Source: an uncultured Bacilli bacterium (GTDB taxonomy: Bacteria; Bacillota_I; Bacilli_A; RF39; UBA660). From it: DNA of 41,904 nucleotides. Location of the stretch: positions 1 to 41,904 of the forward strand of contig CALVIV010000006.1 of the NCBI GenBank assembly GCA_944331935.1, given 5' to 3'. Of the stretch, positions 32,879-41,899 are shown one piece after another; position 1 is the stretch's first letter, and the number at the start of each line of letters is the position of its first letter. The translations under genes were made by a program, and so were the position numbers. The notes under the pieces were generated by a model that was not told the DNA's origin, made no database searches, and saw only the letters and a program-made list of their open reading frames with translations.

Positions 32879-35056
32879 CTATAAAGTTTCATTATCTTTT
32901 ATATTTATTTCAGGAATAGGACTATTAGGTATCGGCGATTGTCCTAGTGTTTCTCTATTATTTAAAATATCTAAACTAGGATTACTAATATTGTTAGGTC
33001 CTTCTACTCCTATATTAAATGTAGGTTTATGTTCATCTGCTTTAGGAATTTCTGGTATATCTGTTGGAGTATTATTAACTGGGGTTATATCTTGTCTTGT
33101 TATTCCTAAATCACTTGTATTAAGTTCTGGTATACCAACATTAGTAGGTTCTTGTATAGATGATTCACTTATTGTATCATTCTCTACTCTTTCACTTGAT
33201 ACATTGTTTGTAATATTATTAATTTGATTAACTGCATTAGTAGTAGCCTGCTGTTCTTGAACATTATTTACTTCTGTACTCATAGTTTGTCCGTTACTAT
33301 GTCCGTCCCAAATTCTTACTACATCACAGTTACCACTCATTGGCATTGGATTAGGCATCTTTAATTTAACTATTAAAGGTATTTTAAAGGCACTACCAAA
33401 GGCTAAACATGTTCCTGATTGTAGACTCTTTTGTTTTTCTACTATTTCATCAGAAATATTTGGTACCATTTTTTTAATATAATCAACATCTGTTGGGTGG
33501 TTCATCTTAAATATTAAAAAGTTTGAACACTGAGAAATAACGGTATCAGACATTTCTACTGGTCTTTGAGTAATTAATCCTAAGATAAGTCCATATTTAC
33601 GTCCCTCTTTAGCGATACGTTCAAAGATGTTATATCCTATTAAAAATCTATCTTTATCATTTTGAATATATCTATGAGCTTCTTCTACAAAGATATGGAA
33701 TGGGATACTTGCTCTATCTTTTAGTCCTTTAGTAAATTCAAATAAAAGCCTTGAATATATTTTGGTTATTACTTTGGCAAAGTCATCATCCACATCATCA
33801 AGATTAATATTTACTAGTTGATATTTTTTTCCATTGCTAATCATTAAATCTGATAAGTAACTTTCTAGTGAAATATATGTTCCCTTTTCCCATTTAAAGA
33901 AATTAGCATTACTTGAGGTAATTAGTGAATGTAATCTAACTTTTAAAGTAACTGAATCACCATAAGTATTTTCATTTCTAAGCCATCCTTCACTAATTAG
34001 AGTAAAATTTAAAGCCTTTTCTAGATCTTCTAAAGTGTAATAACAATTTTTATTAGGTTCAAAGTTATCATATTCATCATTTATAAAACTTGAAACATAC
34101 TCTGTTAATAATACACTTTCAGAAAACTGTCCATGTGAATCTATTAAAAAGCACTCTCTAAACTTTCTAACATATCCTATTCCTTGAACTGGAGCTTCTA
34201 AATTAAACTGATCAGTTGAACAACTGTTAAGTATTGAAAATACTTCATTTCTTTTATTAGGTGCAGTTCCATTTGTATAAAGGATTGTCATAATAGCTTT
34301 AGCAATTAAATGATTTTTATATTTATTAGCATCTACTCCTGTACTTGCAAATATCCTTGCTAGTTTTAACATTCTTTCAATAATTGGTAATTGTGAGTGT
34401 TCTGTCGCTTGTAAAAGAATAGTTAGATCATCTTCATTAAGTAAGAAAACAGGTAAACGTAAAGGTTCACCTTTACCTTCGGTTTCATTAGTAGTAATAA
34501 AACGATAATTATAGTTAGGGTTTATTTTACTTAGGTCTTTAAAAGCATTGTAATACTCTCCAGATGAATCAAATAAAAGAATATTTGATTTATATGGGAA
34601 TAGGCGCTGGTCTTCAAACATATTCTGCATAATTCTAGAGATACCACAGCTTTTACCACTACCACTGTTACCAAAGATAGCGAAGTGATTACTAAAGAAA
34701 TTATTAACATCTAAGTATACTGGAAAATCATTATAATAAGGACTAACTCCAAAAGGCATATATCCTGTTTTATTTTCACCAGTTATTAGAGGTATTTCTT
34801 CTTGTTTAATTACTCTTATCTTGGCATCTAATGATGGTTTTCTTAAGACTCCACCAATTAAACGACCATTTGCTATTTCTCCTAGGAATCTCGCTTTAAC
34901 AATACCATCTTCTAAATCATCTACTTCTCCTAAGATAGTCTTATCTTTATCTTCAAATATTAAATGTAGGTTCATTAAGTTAATTGCTACTTCTTCGCCT
35001 TCTTTTAGTTTAATATTAGCACCTTGATCACTAATATAGATTATTTTATCAAACAT
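32879..35056 (-). CDS. HerA-like ATPase (DUF87 family)
   Basis: 725 aa. An N-terminal HAS-barrel-like segment (about 1-100) is followed by the P-loop IFGNSGSGKSCGISRIM, Walker B FHIFVEEAHRY, and the sensor/arginine region YGLILGLITQRP then SQCSNFLIFKM. These define the HerA/FtsK hexameric translocase group used in DNA end processing. The last ~120 residues are low-complexity and Asn/Thr/Pro rich. NurA, the common partner, is absent here. Start ATG follows AGGAGAG. Confidence 0.85.
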   Translation of the reverse strand: MFDKIIYISDQGANIKLKEGEEVAINLMNLHLIFEDKDKTILGEVDDLEDGIVKARFLGEIANGRLIGGVLRKPSLDAKIRVIKQEEIPLITGENKTGYMPFGVSPYYNDFPVYLDVNNFFSNHFAIFGNSGSGKSCGISRIMQNMFEDQRLFPYKSNILLFDSSGEYYNAFKDLSKINPNYNYRFITTNETEGKGEPLRLPVFLLNEDDLTILLQATEHSQLPIIERMLKLARIFASTGVDANKYKNHLIAKAIMTILYTNGTAPNKRNEVFSILNSCSTDQFNLEAPVQGIGYVRKFRECFLIDSHGQFSESVLLTEYVSSFINDEYDNFEPNKNCYYTLEDLEKALNFTLISEGWLRNENTYGDSVTLKVRLHSLITSSNANFFKWEKGTYISLESYLSDLMISNGKKYQLVNINLDDVDDDFAKVITKIYSRLLFEFTKGLKDRASIPFHIFVEEAHRYIQNDKDRFLIGYNIFERIAKEGRKYGLILGLITQRPVEMSDTVISQCSNFLIFKMNHPTDVDYIKKMVPNISDEIVEKQKSLQSGTCLAFGSAFKIPLIVKLKMPNPMPMSGNCDVVRIWDGHSNGQTMSTEVNNVQEQQATTNAVNQINNITNNVSSERVENDTISESSIQEPTNVGIPELNTSDLGITRQDITPVNNTPTDIPEIPKADEHKPTFNIGVEGPNNISNPSLDILNNRETLGQSPIPNSPIPEINIKDNETL

Positions 35057-35117
35057 ATAACAACTCTCCTTTATTCTATAAGTAAATTATATCGTTAAAT
35101 TAAAAAAGTGACAAGAG

Positions 35118-35417
35118 TTATAGGGAAATTACTTCTTGTAATTTACGTTTTATCTCTTCATCACTTGTTTTTTTAATAATATTTTCTAACATTTCATTCT
35201 TTTTTGCTAATTTTAATTTATCTTCATAATTTTCTAATCTTTTTATAGTTTCTTTAATTTGTTTATGAATAGCATTTCTACTGATATTATATTTAGAGGC
35301 AAGTTCGCTTAAAGATAAGTTTTTAAAATAATAATCTTCAAAGTATTCTTTTTGTTTATCAGTTAAAAGGCTACCATAAATATCATATAGTAAGGTATAA
35401 TGTACTAACTCTTCCAT
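35118..35417 (-). CDS. ylxM: YlxM-type DNA-binding protein (UPF0122)
   Basis: 99 aa. The sigma70-region-4-like HTH core is DKQKEYFEDYYFKNLSLSEL, followed by ASKYNISRNAIHKQIKETI and a helical tail. YlxM/p13 proteins are linked to the signal recognition particle and normally precede ffh. Here the gene follows ftsY and a small membrane protein, with 1 nt between genes. Confidence 0.9.
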   Translation of the reverse strand: MEELVHYTLLYDIYGSLLTDKQKEYFEDYYFKNLSLSELASKYNISRNAIHKQIKETIKRLENYEDKLKLAKKNEMLENIIKKTSDEEIKRKLQEVISL

Positions 35418-35418
35418 T

Positions 35419-35721
35419 TTATAATCCTAATAGTTTTAATATGGCTAGAACAATAGACCCTAGTCCTATTATTATATAAAGAATTGTTAAGTTTCTTCTT
35501 TTATAGATTAGAAAATTATTTAGGCCCATAACTAAGAGTGTAATACCTAAAAGTATTTCAAAGATGTATAAAAGGTCTGTTTTAAAGATAGTAATAATAC
35601 CAAAGATGATTAGACCAATTGTTAAAAAGAATTGTAATATTATTAAGACTTTTAAATAACTAAAGCTTTTTTCTTGTTGTTTTTTAGCTTTAGGGTTTAG
35701 TTGTACTACACTTTTACTCAT
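35419..35721 (-). CDS. small membrane protein between ftsY and ylxM
   Basis: 100 aa from the ATG at 35721 (GGAGG 6-7 nt upstream), whose ATGAGTAA overlaps the ftsY stop. A cytoplasmic basic head (VVQLNPKAKKQQEK) is followed by three to four hydrophobic segments and ends ILKLLGL. The family is not recognised. Its coupling to ftsY and ylxM suggests a link to membrane targeting, by position only. Confidence 0.7.
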   Translation of the reverse strand: MSKSVVQLNPKAKKQQEKSFSYLKVLIILQFFLTIGLIIFGIITIFKTDLLYIFEILLGITLLVMGLNNFLIYKRRNLTILYIIIGLGSIVLAILKLLGL

Positions 35722-36724
35722 TTTTATCCTCCATAAAGTCTTTAAATAGACTATAAATATATTTTTCGATATCAAACTCCTGTAAGTCTTTGGCAGTTTC
35801 ACCTAATCCTATATATTTAACAGGTAGGTTTACTTCTTCTTTAATCGCTAGAACTATTCCACCTTTAGCAGTTCCATCTAGTTTAGTTAGAATAATTCCT
35901 GTTAGGTCTGTTATTTCTTTAAAGGCTTTCGCTTGGCTTATACCATTTTGACCTGTGGTGGCATCTATTACAAGTAATGTTTCATCTGGGGCTCTATCTA
36001 TTACCTTTTTAATTACTCTATTAATCTTTTCTAGTTCCATCATTAAGTTAGTTTTATTTTGAAGTCTTCCTGCTGTATCTATTAAAACTGTATCAATATC
36101 ATTATTTATGGCATATTCTAATCCTTCATAAATAACACTAGCAGGGTCTACTCCTTCATGTTTTCCATAGAAGTCTACACCAATTCTCTCTGCCCACTCT
36201 TTTAATTGTTTAGTCGCTCCGGCTCTAAAGGTATCTCCTGCTATTAAAAGAACTTTTCTGTTTTTTTCTTTTTCTTTACTGGCAAGCTTAGCGATAGTCG
36301 TAGTCTTACCTACACCATTAACACCTACAAATAAATAAACTGTAGGATTAGAGTCACTTCTTTTTAAATTAGTAGATAATACTTCACCACTTACATAGAT
36401 AATAAATAATTCATCTACTATAACTTCTTTTAAAAATTCTGGTTCTGTTATCTTTTCTTCTTTTACTCTTTTTCTTAATTTGTCCATAAAGTTCATAACA
36501 GTATTAACACCAATATCGGCCATAATCAATATTTCTTCTAACTCTTCAAAGTATTCTTCATTAATCTTATTATAACGTTTAGTTAAATCTAAAAGACGTG
36601 ATGAGAAAGTATTTCTACTTTTAGTAAGTCCTTTATCATAGACTTCTAGACTTTCCTTCTCTTCTTTAGGTTCTTTTTCTTCTTTTTTTATAAATTTATC
36701 TTTTAATTTACTGAAAAAACTCAT
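35714..36724 (-). CDS. ftsY: SRP receptor FtsY
   Basis: 336 aa from the ATG at 36724 (GGTGATT upstream). A short basic/acidic N-terminal region is followed by the N domain and the GTPase domain, with G1 GVNGVGKTTTIAKLA, DTAGRLQNKTNLM, and TKLDGTAKGG, and an ending EKYIYSLF. It docks Ffh-ribosome complexes at the membrane. It starts a three-gene set with a membrane protein and ylxM. Confidence 0.97.
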   Translation of the reverse strand: MSFFSKLKDKFIKKEEKEPKEEKESLEVYDKGLTKSRNTFSSRLLDLTKRYNKINEEYFEELEEILIMADIGVNTVMNFMDKLRKRVKEEKITEPEFLKEVIVDELFIIYVSGEVLSTNLKRSDSNPTVYLFVGVNGVGKTTTIAKLASKEKEKNRKVLLIAGDTFRAGATKQLKEWAERIGVDFYGKHEGVDPASVIYEGLEYAINNDIDTVLIDTAGRLQNKTNLMMELEKINRVIKKVIDRAPDETLLVIDATTGQNGISQAKAFKEITDLTGIILTKLDGTAKGGIVLAIKEEVNLPVKYIGLGETAKDLQEFDIEKYIYSLFKDFMEDKNE

Positions 36725-36758
36725 GTTAATCACCATCCAGTCTTATTTTATCATAGTT

Positions 36759-37043
36759 TTAATTAGAAAGTAAATTAGATAGTACTGAGTTATAGCCATT
36801 TTCCTTTTCAATAACAACATTATTTCGCTCATTAATAGTAATTATTTTTCTAGGTTCATCTAATAAGTAAGACATTTTAACTCCTAGAAAGTCAGCGATT
36901 GTTTTTATGTTACTAAGCTTTTCTCCTTTACCTCTTACTAGGTCTAATAAAGTTGTATAAGGAATGTGAGTTTCTTTTGATAATTGAAAATAACTTGGAA
37001 TACCATTTAATCTCATAAGTTCATTTAATACTTGTATATTCAT
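36759..37043 (-). CDS. XRE-family helix-turn-helix protein
   Basis: 94 aa. The HTH spans about 10-60 (YFQLSKETHIPYTTLLDLVR, then IKTIADFLGVKMSYLLDE) and a short variable tail follows. It is alone and divergent from the transporter at 37186. The A/T-rich intergenic region would hold both promoters. Control of the transporter or itself is plausible but unproven. Confidence 0.82.
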   Translation of the reverse strand: MNIQVLNELMRLNGIPSYFQLSKETHIPYTTLLDLVRGKGEKLSNIKTIADFLGVKMSYLLDEPRKIITINERNNVVIEKENGYNSVLSNLLSN

Positions 37044-37127
37044 AAATTACCTCCAGTTACATTTATTATATATAATAATTATAAAAAAACAAGCTTTTAG
37101 GTTAAGTTTACGAAAACTCGTATATAG

Positions 37128-37157
37128 TTGATTAAAAGTTAATAATTTGTTTATAAT
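37128..37157 (+). promoter_or_regulatory. promoter of the DMT transporter
   Basis: TTGATT (37128-37133), an 18-nt spacer and TATAAT (37152-37157), with AAAGGAGG before the ATG at 37186. Confidence 0.6.
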
Positions 37158-37185
37158 GTATTTAGAGTTTTAAAGGAGGAATTTT

Positions 37186-38040
37186 ATGCTAAACAATTGG
37201 ATATTTTGGGTTATTTTGTATTTAATATTTGCAGTAATCTTTTCCCAGACCTTTAAGAAAACTAATAGAGGAATGGAAGATGCAGGAGCTTTGACTATTC
37301 TATTAGAATTATTTACGGCTTTATTTGCTCTTTTGTTTTTACCGTTATTTGATTTTAAAGTTTCTAATGATATTAATATTTATATTACTTTAGGAATAGT
37401 TATGATAATTTATGCAGTTACTGATAGATTAAATATTGAAGCGAGATATGGACTAGAGCCTTCTACTTTTAGTATGTTAAAACAATTATCTACAGTATTT
37501 TTAGTAATTTTGGGAATTATATTTTTAGGTGAAGATATCTTATTTAATCAGATAATTGGTGGAGTATTAATTATTACTTCTAATATTTTATTGGCAGTTG
37601 ATAAAGAAGGTAACTTTTCTTTTAACAAGTACTTTATTATGTCTTTTGTTTCTAATTTTCTCTTTGCTATTGCTATGCTTATTAATGTTAATATATCTAG
37701 TGAATTTAATCTTGCTTTGTATACAATATTTACAGTTAGTGTTCCTGCTCTTTTAATATTTATATTTGGAAGATATAATTTAAAAAAATTAAAGCATGAA
37801 TTTAGGTTATACGATAAGAAAAAATTTTTATTAGCTTCTTTCTCTTGGACTGTTATGCTAATATCTTCTGTTAGAGCATATCAATTAGAAAGTGTTAGTG
37901 TAGTGGCACCTCTTTTGACTTTAACAGTAATTTTAAATGTTATTTATGAGTTTTTAATTAATAAAAATAGAAAGGAACTTATTACTAAGTTAATACTTGG
38001 TAGTTTAATTGTTATAGGTGTTATACTAATTAAAATGTAA
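37186..38040 (+). CDS. DMT-superfamily (EamA-like) transporter
   Basis: 284 aa with about ten hydrophobic helices in two similar halves. Typical EamA landmarks: STFSMLKQLSTVFLVILGI and FLGEDILFNQIIGGVLIITSN in the first half, SVSVVAPLLTLTVILNVIYE and LGSLIVIGVILI in the second. Such proteins export or import amino acids, nucleosides or similar small molecules; the substrate is unknown. Confidence 0.85.
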   Translation: MLNNWIFWVILYLIFAVIFSQTFKKTNRGMEDAGALTILLELFTALFALLFLPLFDFKVSNDINIYITLGIVMIIYAVTDRLNIEARYGLEPSTFSMLKQLSTVFLVILGIIFLGEDILFNQIIGGVLIITSNILLAVDKEGNFSFNKYFIMSFVSNFLFAIAMLINVNISSEFNLALYTIFTVSVPALLIFIFGRYNLKKLKHEFRLYDKKKFLLASFSWTVMLISSVRAYQLESVSVVAPLLTLTVILNVIYEFLINKNRKELITKLILGSLIVIGVILIKM

Positions 38041-38114
38041 GAATAAATCCTCTTTAGAGTAGCCAATAGTAATTATTTACATATAATACTTTGAACTGAA
38101 AGGAGGATTTTAGT

Positions 38115-38579
38115 TTGAAAAATACAATTATTTATATTGGTGTTATTTTAGTTATATTTTTAGGAGCTTGTGCTGTATTATTTAATTTTAATAAGAAGGA
38201 TGATAGTAAGGATTTAGAGACTGTAATACTTGCTGAAGTAGCACACTCTATTTTCTATGCACCTATGTATGTAGCGATTGAAGAGGGTTATTTTGAAGAT
38301 GTGGGAATTGATATTGAACTTAGTCTTGCTAATGGGGCGGATAAAGTAAGTGCAGCAGTACTTGCAGGAGATGCTGATGTTGGTTTTGCAGGAAGTGAAG
38401 CGACTATTTATGTATATAATGGTGGTGAAAAAGATTATCTTAAGACTTTTGCAAGATTAACTCAGAAAGATGGTTCATTTATTGTAGCAAGAGAAGATAT
38501 TAAAGATTTTACACTTGATGATTTAGTTGGTAAGACCATTATTGGTGGTAGAGCGGGACATCGGATGATAAACTTATAA
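38115..38579 (+). pseudogene. ABC substrate-binding lipoprotein truncated by an integrated element
   Basis: 154 aa remain of a NitT/TauT/ThiY-type binding lipoprotein. The TTG start at 38115 has GGAGG 8 nt upstream. The lipobox is FLGAC and the family motifs HSIFYAPMYVAIEEGYFEDVGIDIE and NGADKVSAAVLAGDADVGFAG run in order. The frame is normal to GGRAG near 38556, where homologues continue with GGMPEM-type sequence. Here it turns into HRMINL and stops. The rest of the gene, and the permease and ATPase genes, should lie at the element's far end beyond this window. Confidence 0.8.
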
Positions 38580-38649
38580 TAAAAATTCTTTGAAAAATTT
38601 ATTATAAATTTTAATGTCGATTAACTCATTGGTTATTAAACTTATAATA

Positions 38650-40212
38650 TTAGTTTAACTTAAATTTATAATGTATTTCTATTGTCTTATCTTCACTTAT
38701 TAATATTTCATCAATTAAATTAACTAATAGATTTCTATTAGGTTTAGTAAAAGATAAATATTCCTTTATTTTTTTTAATGTATCTTCTTTTTCTTTTACT
38801 GTTTCAGTTGTGCCTATATTATTAAGTTTTTCTTCTAATTCTAATTTCTTATTTTTAAATAGTTCTACTTCTTCTTTATACTTTAAAGATAAGCGATTAA
38901 ACATTTCTAAATCAATATTATCTTTTAACTTATCTTCATATATCTTATCAATGTATGTTAGATTATTAGTAATTTTCTTATCTAATACATTAATGTCATT
39001 TTGTAATTTAACTCTAATATCATTTTGCTTTTTACTTTGTTCTACCTTATCTTTAAAAGTTGAACTATCAACATATTTCTCACACATATCTCTTATATTA
39101 TCTAAAACTGATTTTTCTAATTTATCATAGTTGCAAGAATGCGGAGTACATAAACCATATTTACTATGTGATACATAATAAGTACAACAACAATATGCTC
39201 TTTTACCATCACTACTTTTATTTATACCTATGGCATGACCACATTCTTTACACCTCATAAAGCCACTTAATAATTTCATATTTTTACTATTTGCTTTATT
39301 CTTATTTTTCTTTAACAATTCTTGAACTGTATAAAAAGTATCTTTATCTATAATTGCCTCATGGGTATTTTCAGTAATTATCCACTCTTCTTTAGGTGTT
39401 CTAATTTCTTTTTTAGATTTATAATTTAACTTTTTTCTTCTACCTTGGGTAAGATTTCCGATGTATGTTTCATTTGTAAGCATTTCTTCAATAGTTCTAG
39501 GGCACCATAATTCATAAGCAGTTGATTTTAAACCACGATTTAAGTTAGCATAAACACTTGGAGTTGGTATTTTCTCATCAGAAAAAATATTTGCTATTTG
39601 TCTTGGACTTTTACCATCCAATGCCAAATTAAAAATTCTTTCTATTATAGGTCTTACTTCTTCATCAACAATTAACTTATGTTTATCATTAGGGTCTTTT
39701 TTATAACCATATACTGCCTTCCAACCTAAAAATTGTCCTTTCTCTTTTTTTGCTCTTACAATTTTTCTTATCTTCTTTGATGTATCTTTTAAATAATAAT
39801 CATTGAACATCAATTTAAATTGCAAAAACTCTAATCCTGGGGTTTCATATAATGTATCTATATCATCATTGATAGCGATATATCTTATACCTCTTTCGGG
39901 GAATATTCTTTCAATATATTCCCCCATTGAGATATAGTCTCTGCCCATACGAGATAAATCTTTGGTAATAATAGTATCAACTTTACCACTATCTATATCG
40001 TTTAATAGTTTTTTCCAAGAAGGTCTATCGAAATTAGAACCAGTAAAGCCATCATCGACATATTCATCAATGTATCTTAATTTTTCATCTGTTCTTTCTA
40101 AAAACATATGAATTAAGTCTCTTTGATTTTTTATACTTTCACTTTCCATATTATCACCATCTTCACGAGATAGTCTAATATATAAAGCACAGTTATATGT
40201 TTTACTTTTCAA
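38650..40212 (-). CDS. large serine recombinase (integrase)
   Basis: 520 aa from a TTG at 40212 (AGGAG 7 nt upstream); the GTG at 40239 lacks a site. The resolvase domain has the catalytic Ser in YIRLSREDGD and the DTIITKDLSRMGRD active-site helix. The recombinase domain contains NRGLKSTAYELWCPRTIEE. A zinc ribbon reads FMRCKECGHAIG, then CCCTYYV and CTPHSC. A coiled coil (about 400-480) and a short beta tail follow. It presumably integrated the element into the lipoprotein gene. The reading frame is intact. Confidence 0.93.
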   Translation of the reverse strand: MKSKTYNCALYIRLSREDGDNMESESIKNQRDLIHMFLERTDEKLRYIDEYVDDGFTGSNFDRPSWKKLLNDIDSGKVDTIITKDLSRMGRDYISMGEYIERIFPERGIRYIAINDDIDTLYETPGLEFLQFKLMFNDYYLKDTSKKIRKIVRAKKEKGQFLGWKAVYGYKKDPNDKHKLIVDEEVRPIIERIFNLALDGKSPRQIANIFSDEKIPTPSVYANLNRGLKSTAYELWCPRTIEEMLTNETYIGNLTQGRRKKLNYKSKKEIRTPKEEWIITENTHEAIIDKDTFYTVQELLKKNKNKANSKNMKLLSGFMRCKECGHAIGINKSSDGKRAYCCCTYYVSHSKYGLCTPHSCNYDKLEKSVLDNIRDMCEKYVDSSTFKDKVEQSKKQNDIRVKLQNDINVLDKKITNNLTYIDKIYEDKLKDNIDLEMFNRLSLKYKEEVELFKNKKLELEEKLNNIGTTETVKEKEDTLKKIKEYLSFTKPNRNLLVNLIDEILISEDKTIEIHYKFKLN

Positions 40213-40260
40213 ATTTCTACTCCTTTCTTGGTAAAACACATTAACAAATTTATTATAAGA

Positions 40261-40365
40261 TTATTTTTTGAAAAAGCCAATTTCAAGGCAATAATCAACT
40301 AAAAATTCTTCCATTATTTGTTGTAGTGTTTTTCCGTTTTCGTTAAAGATATTTACTATCTTCAT
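40261..40365 (-). CDS. 34-aa ORF beside the recombinase
   Basis: It begins MKIVNIFNENGKTLQQIMEE and ends DYCLEIGFFKK, from ATG 40365 with GGGTGATT upstream. It lies between the recombinase and the resolvase-like gene, in the same direction. No family is recognised, but the amphipathic Leu/Ile pattern and good ribosome site support a real small protein. Confidence 0.55.
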   Translation of the reverse strand: MKIVNIFNENGKTLQQIMEEFLVDYCLEIGFFKK

Positions 40366-40409
40366 ACTTTAATCACCCAATAAAATTTATGATTAAATCT
40401 AATTATTTA

Positions 40410-40826
40410 TTAAAATGGTGTATCTTCACAAATAATGAATTGTTTATTTTGTTCTAAAATATTATCATCAATTAAGATACAATTAGATTTCAAATTTTTA
40501 CCAATAACGCCTTGTTTAATTGTTTCCAATTCTATGTTAACAATATCAAATATTGCTTCAAACATGACTACTTCTTTATCACAACTTGCCATATCATTAA
40601 TATCATAAATAATTAATTTATTTATGCCATCGGGATTTATAGAAATTACATCATCAAGAATTGTTTTAATATCATTATGATAAACTTTTCTAATAATCTC
40701 TGCTACTTTATAGTTCCTATACTCACAATATTCTTTAAGTTTTTCTTCTATATTTATACTCAATCCTATATTTTCTTCATTATAATAAGATAAAATTATA
40801 ACACTTTCTTTATTTTTTATTTTCAT
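40410..40826 (-). CDS. degenerate serine-recombinase-like protein
   Basis: 138 aa that follow the resolvase N-domain from start to end: an IILSYYNEEN strand where recombinases have YxRxS, a helix NIEEKLKEYCEYRNYKVAEI, then DGINKLIIYDINDMAS in place of the DLSRxxR helix. One Ser is in place, but the active-site arginines are missing, and there is no DNA-binding domain. It may be an accessory or regulatory relative rather than a recombinase. The family call is inferred from pattern. Confidence 0.55.
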   Translation of the reverse strand: MKIKNKESVIILSYYNEENIGLSINIEEKLKEYCEYRNYKVAEIIRKVYHNDIKTILDDVISINPDGINKLIIYDINDMASCDKEVVMFEAIFDIVNIELETIKQGVIGKNLKSNCILIDDNILEQNKQFIICEDTPF

Positions 40827-41015
40827 AAAAATATCCTCACTTTCTTATGCTAAACAAAAATTATATCCTAGGAAAAAATATTTATAATTTCCGTTTGCAA
40901 TAAAAGGATAACAAAAAAGAAAATAAGTTATAAGGAAATTTTTAAATATATTTTTCGAAAAACTGTCCGACATATGATAAAATAAAGAAAATTTTTTTGA
41001 AAGTGAGAGATTAAT

Positions 41016-41837
41016 ATGTATTATTTTAGATATAGCGAGGAATTAAGTACAAATAAAAAGGACAAACCATATATTTCATTTGGTTATAAAGTAAATGATA
41101 GCAATATGAAAATACATGATACTATTACTTATTTTGATAATTTATCTCCTTCTGCAAAGGAAGAACTTGATATGATTTATAATTATTCATTAAAACTAGG
41201 AAAAGATAAAATTGATAAGGATTCTTATTTTACTTTTATAGTAACTCATAATATATCAATTCCACCAATTAGTAAAAGAATAACAAGGCATCATGTACGA
41301 TTATCTAACGAAGCTAATATAATCATGCATTACGCAGAAAATAAGAAAGATAAAGAATTAGTTTTTTGGGATAAAGAATTGGCATTACCTAAAAATAAAA
41401 ATGCTTACATCAACTTATTAGAGGCACAAGTAAAAAAAAATAATGGTGGTTCTTTTGATTTAACTATTCATAAAGAGGGAACCTATGAAAATGATATAGA
41501 ACTACTTTATATGCTTTTAGATTGCTTATTTTCTTCCAATATTTCATATTACATTAAAAAATGTGAATTATGTAATAAATATTATGCTACTAATAAACCT
41601 AACAAAAGATATTGTTATAGAATGACTTTTGTTTATGGTAAACAAACTATATGTGAGAATGCTGTTAATTTACTTTATCAGTCAAAACAATATAAAATTG
41701 CTACTAGGAAAGATGAAAAACTATTAAAATATTTACATAATTATCCTAATAAATATGATATTGATAATTATAACTATGAAAAAAATATAATAAAAAAAGA
41801 GTGTATTAAAAAACTAAATATGACTGAGAGTGTGTAA
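41016..41837 (+). CDS. zinc-finger protein, possibly DUF6076-like
   Basis: 273 aa. The N-terminal ~170 residues are of unknown fold. Then a Cys motif KKCELCNKYYATNKPNKRYC and a later Cys (KQTICENAV) follow, as in DUF6076-type proteins of Bacillota mobile elements. A Lys/Tyr/Asn-rich helical tail follows. It is oriented opposite to the recombinase, inside the element. The role is unknown. Confidence 0.6.
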   Translation: MYYFRYSEELSTNKKDKPYISFGYKVNDSNMKIHDTITYFDNLSPSAKEELDMIYNYSLKLGKDKIDKDSYFTFIVTHNISIPPISKRITRHHVRLSNEANIIMHYAENKKDKELVFWDKELALPKNKNAYINLLEAQVKKNNGGSFDLTIHKEGTYENDIELLYMLLDCLFSSNISYYIKKCELCNKYYATNKPNKRYCYRMTFVYGKQTICENAVNLLYQSKQYKIATRKDEKLLKYLHNYPNKYDIDNYNYEKNIIKKECIKKLNMTESV

Positions 41838-41870
41838 GGAAATCTGTGTAAATGAGATATCTCCATGATT

Positions 41871-41899
41871 AGAAGTAAGTGTAAATTCTTACTTCTTTT
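41871..41899 (+). terminator. terminator of the zinc-finger gene
   Basis: Stem AGAAGTAAG (41871-41879) pairs with CTTACTTCT (41888-41896), loop 8 nt, then T-run. Confidence 0.8.

Noticed and set aside
40410-40826. Fragment of the adjacent large recombinase produced by a frameshift
   Set aside because: It has its own start and stop, and it aligns to the same N-domain that is intact in the neighbour, so it is a separate gene.
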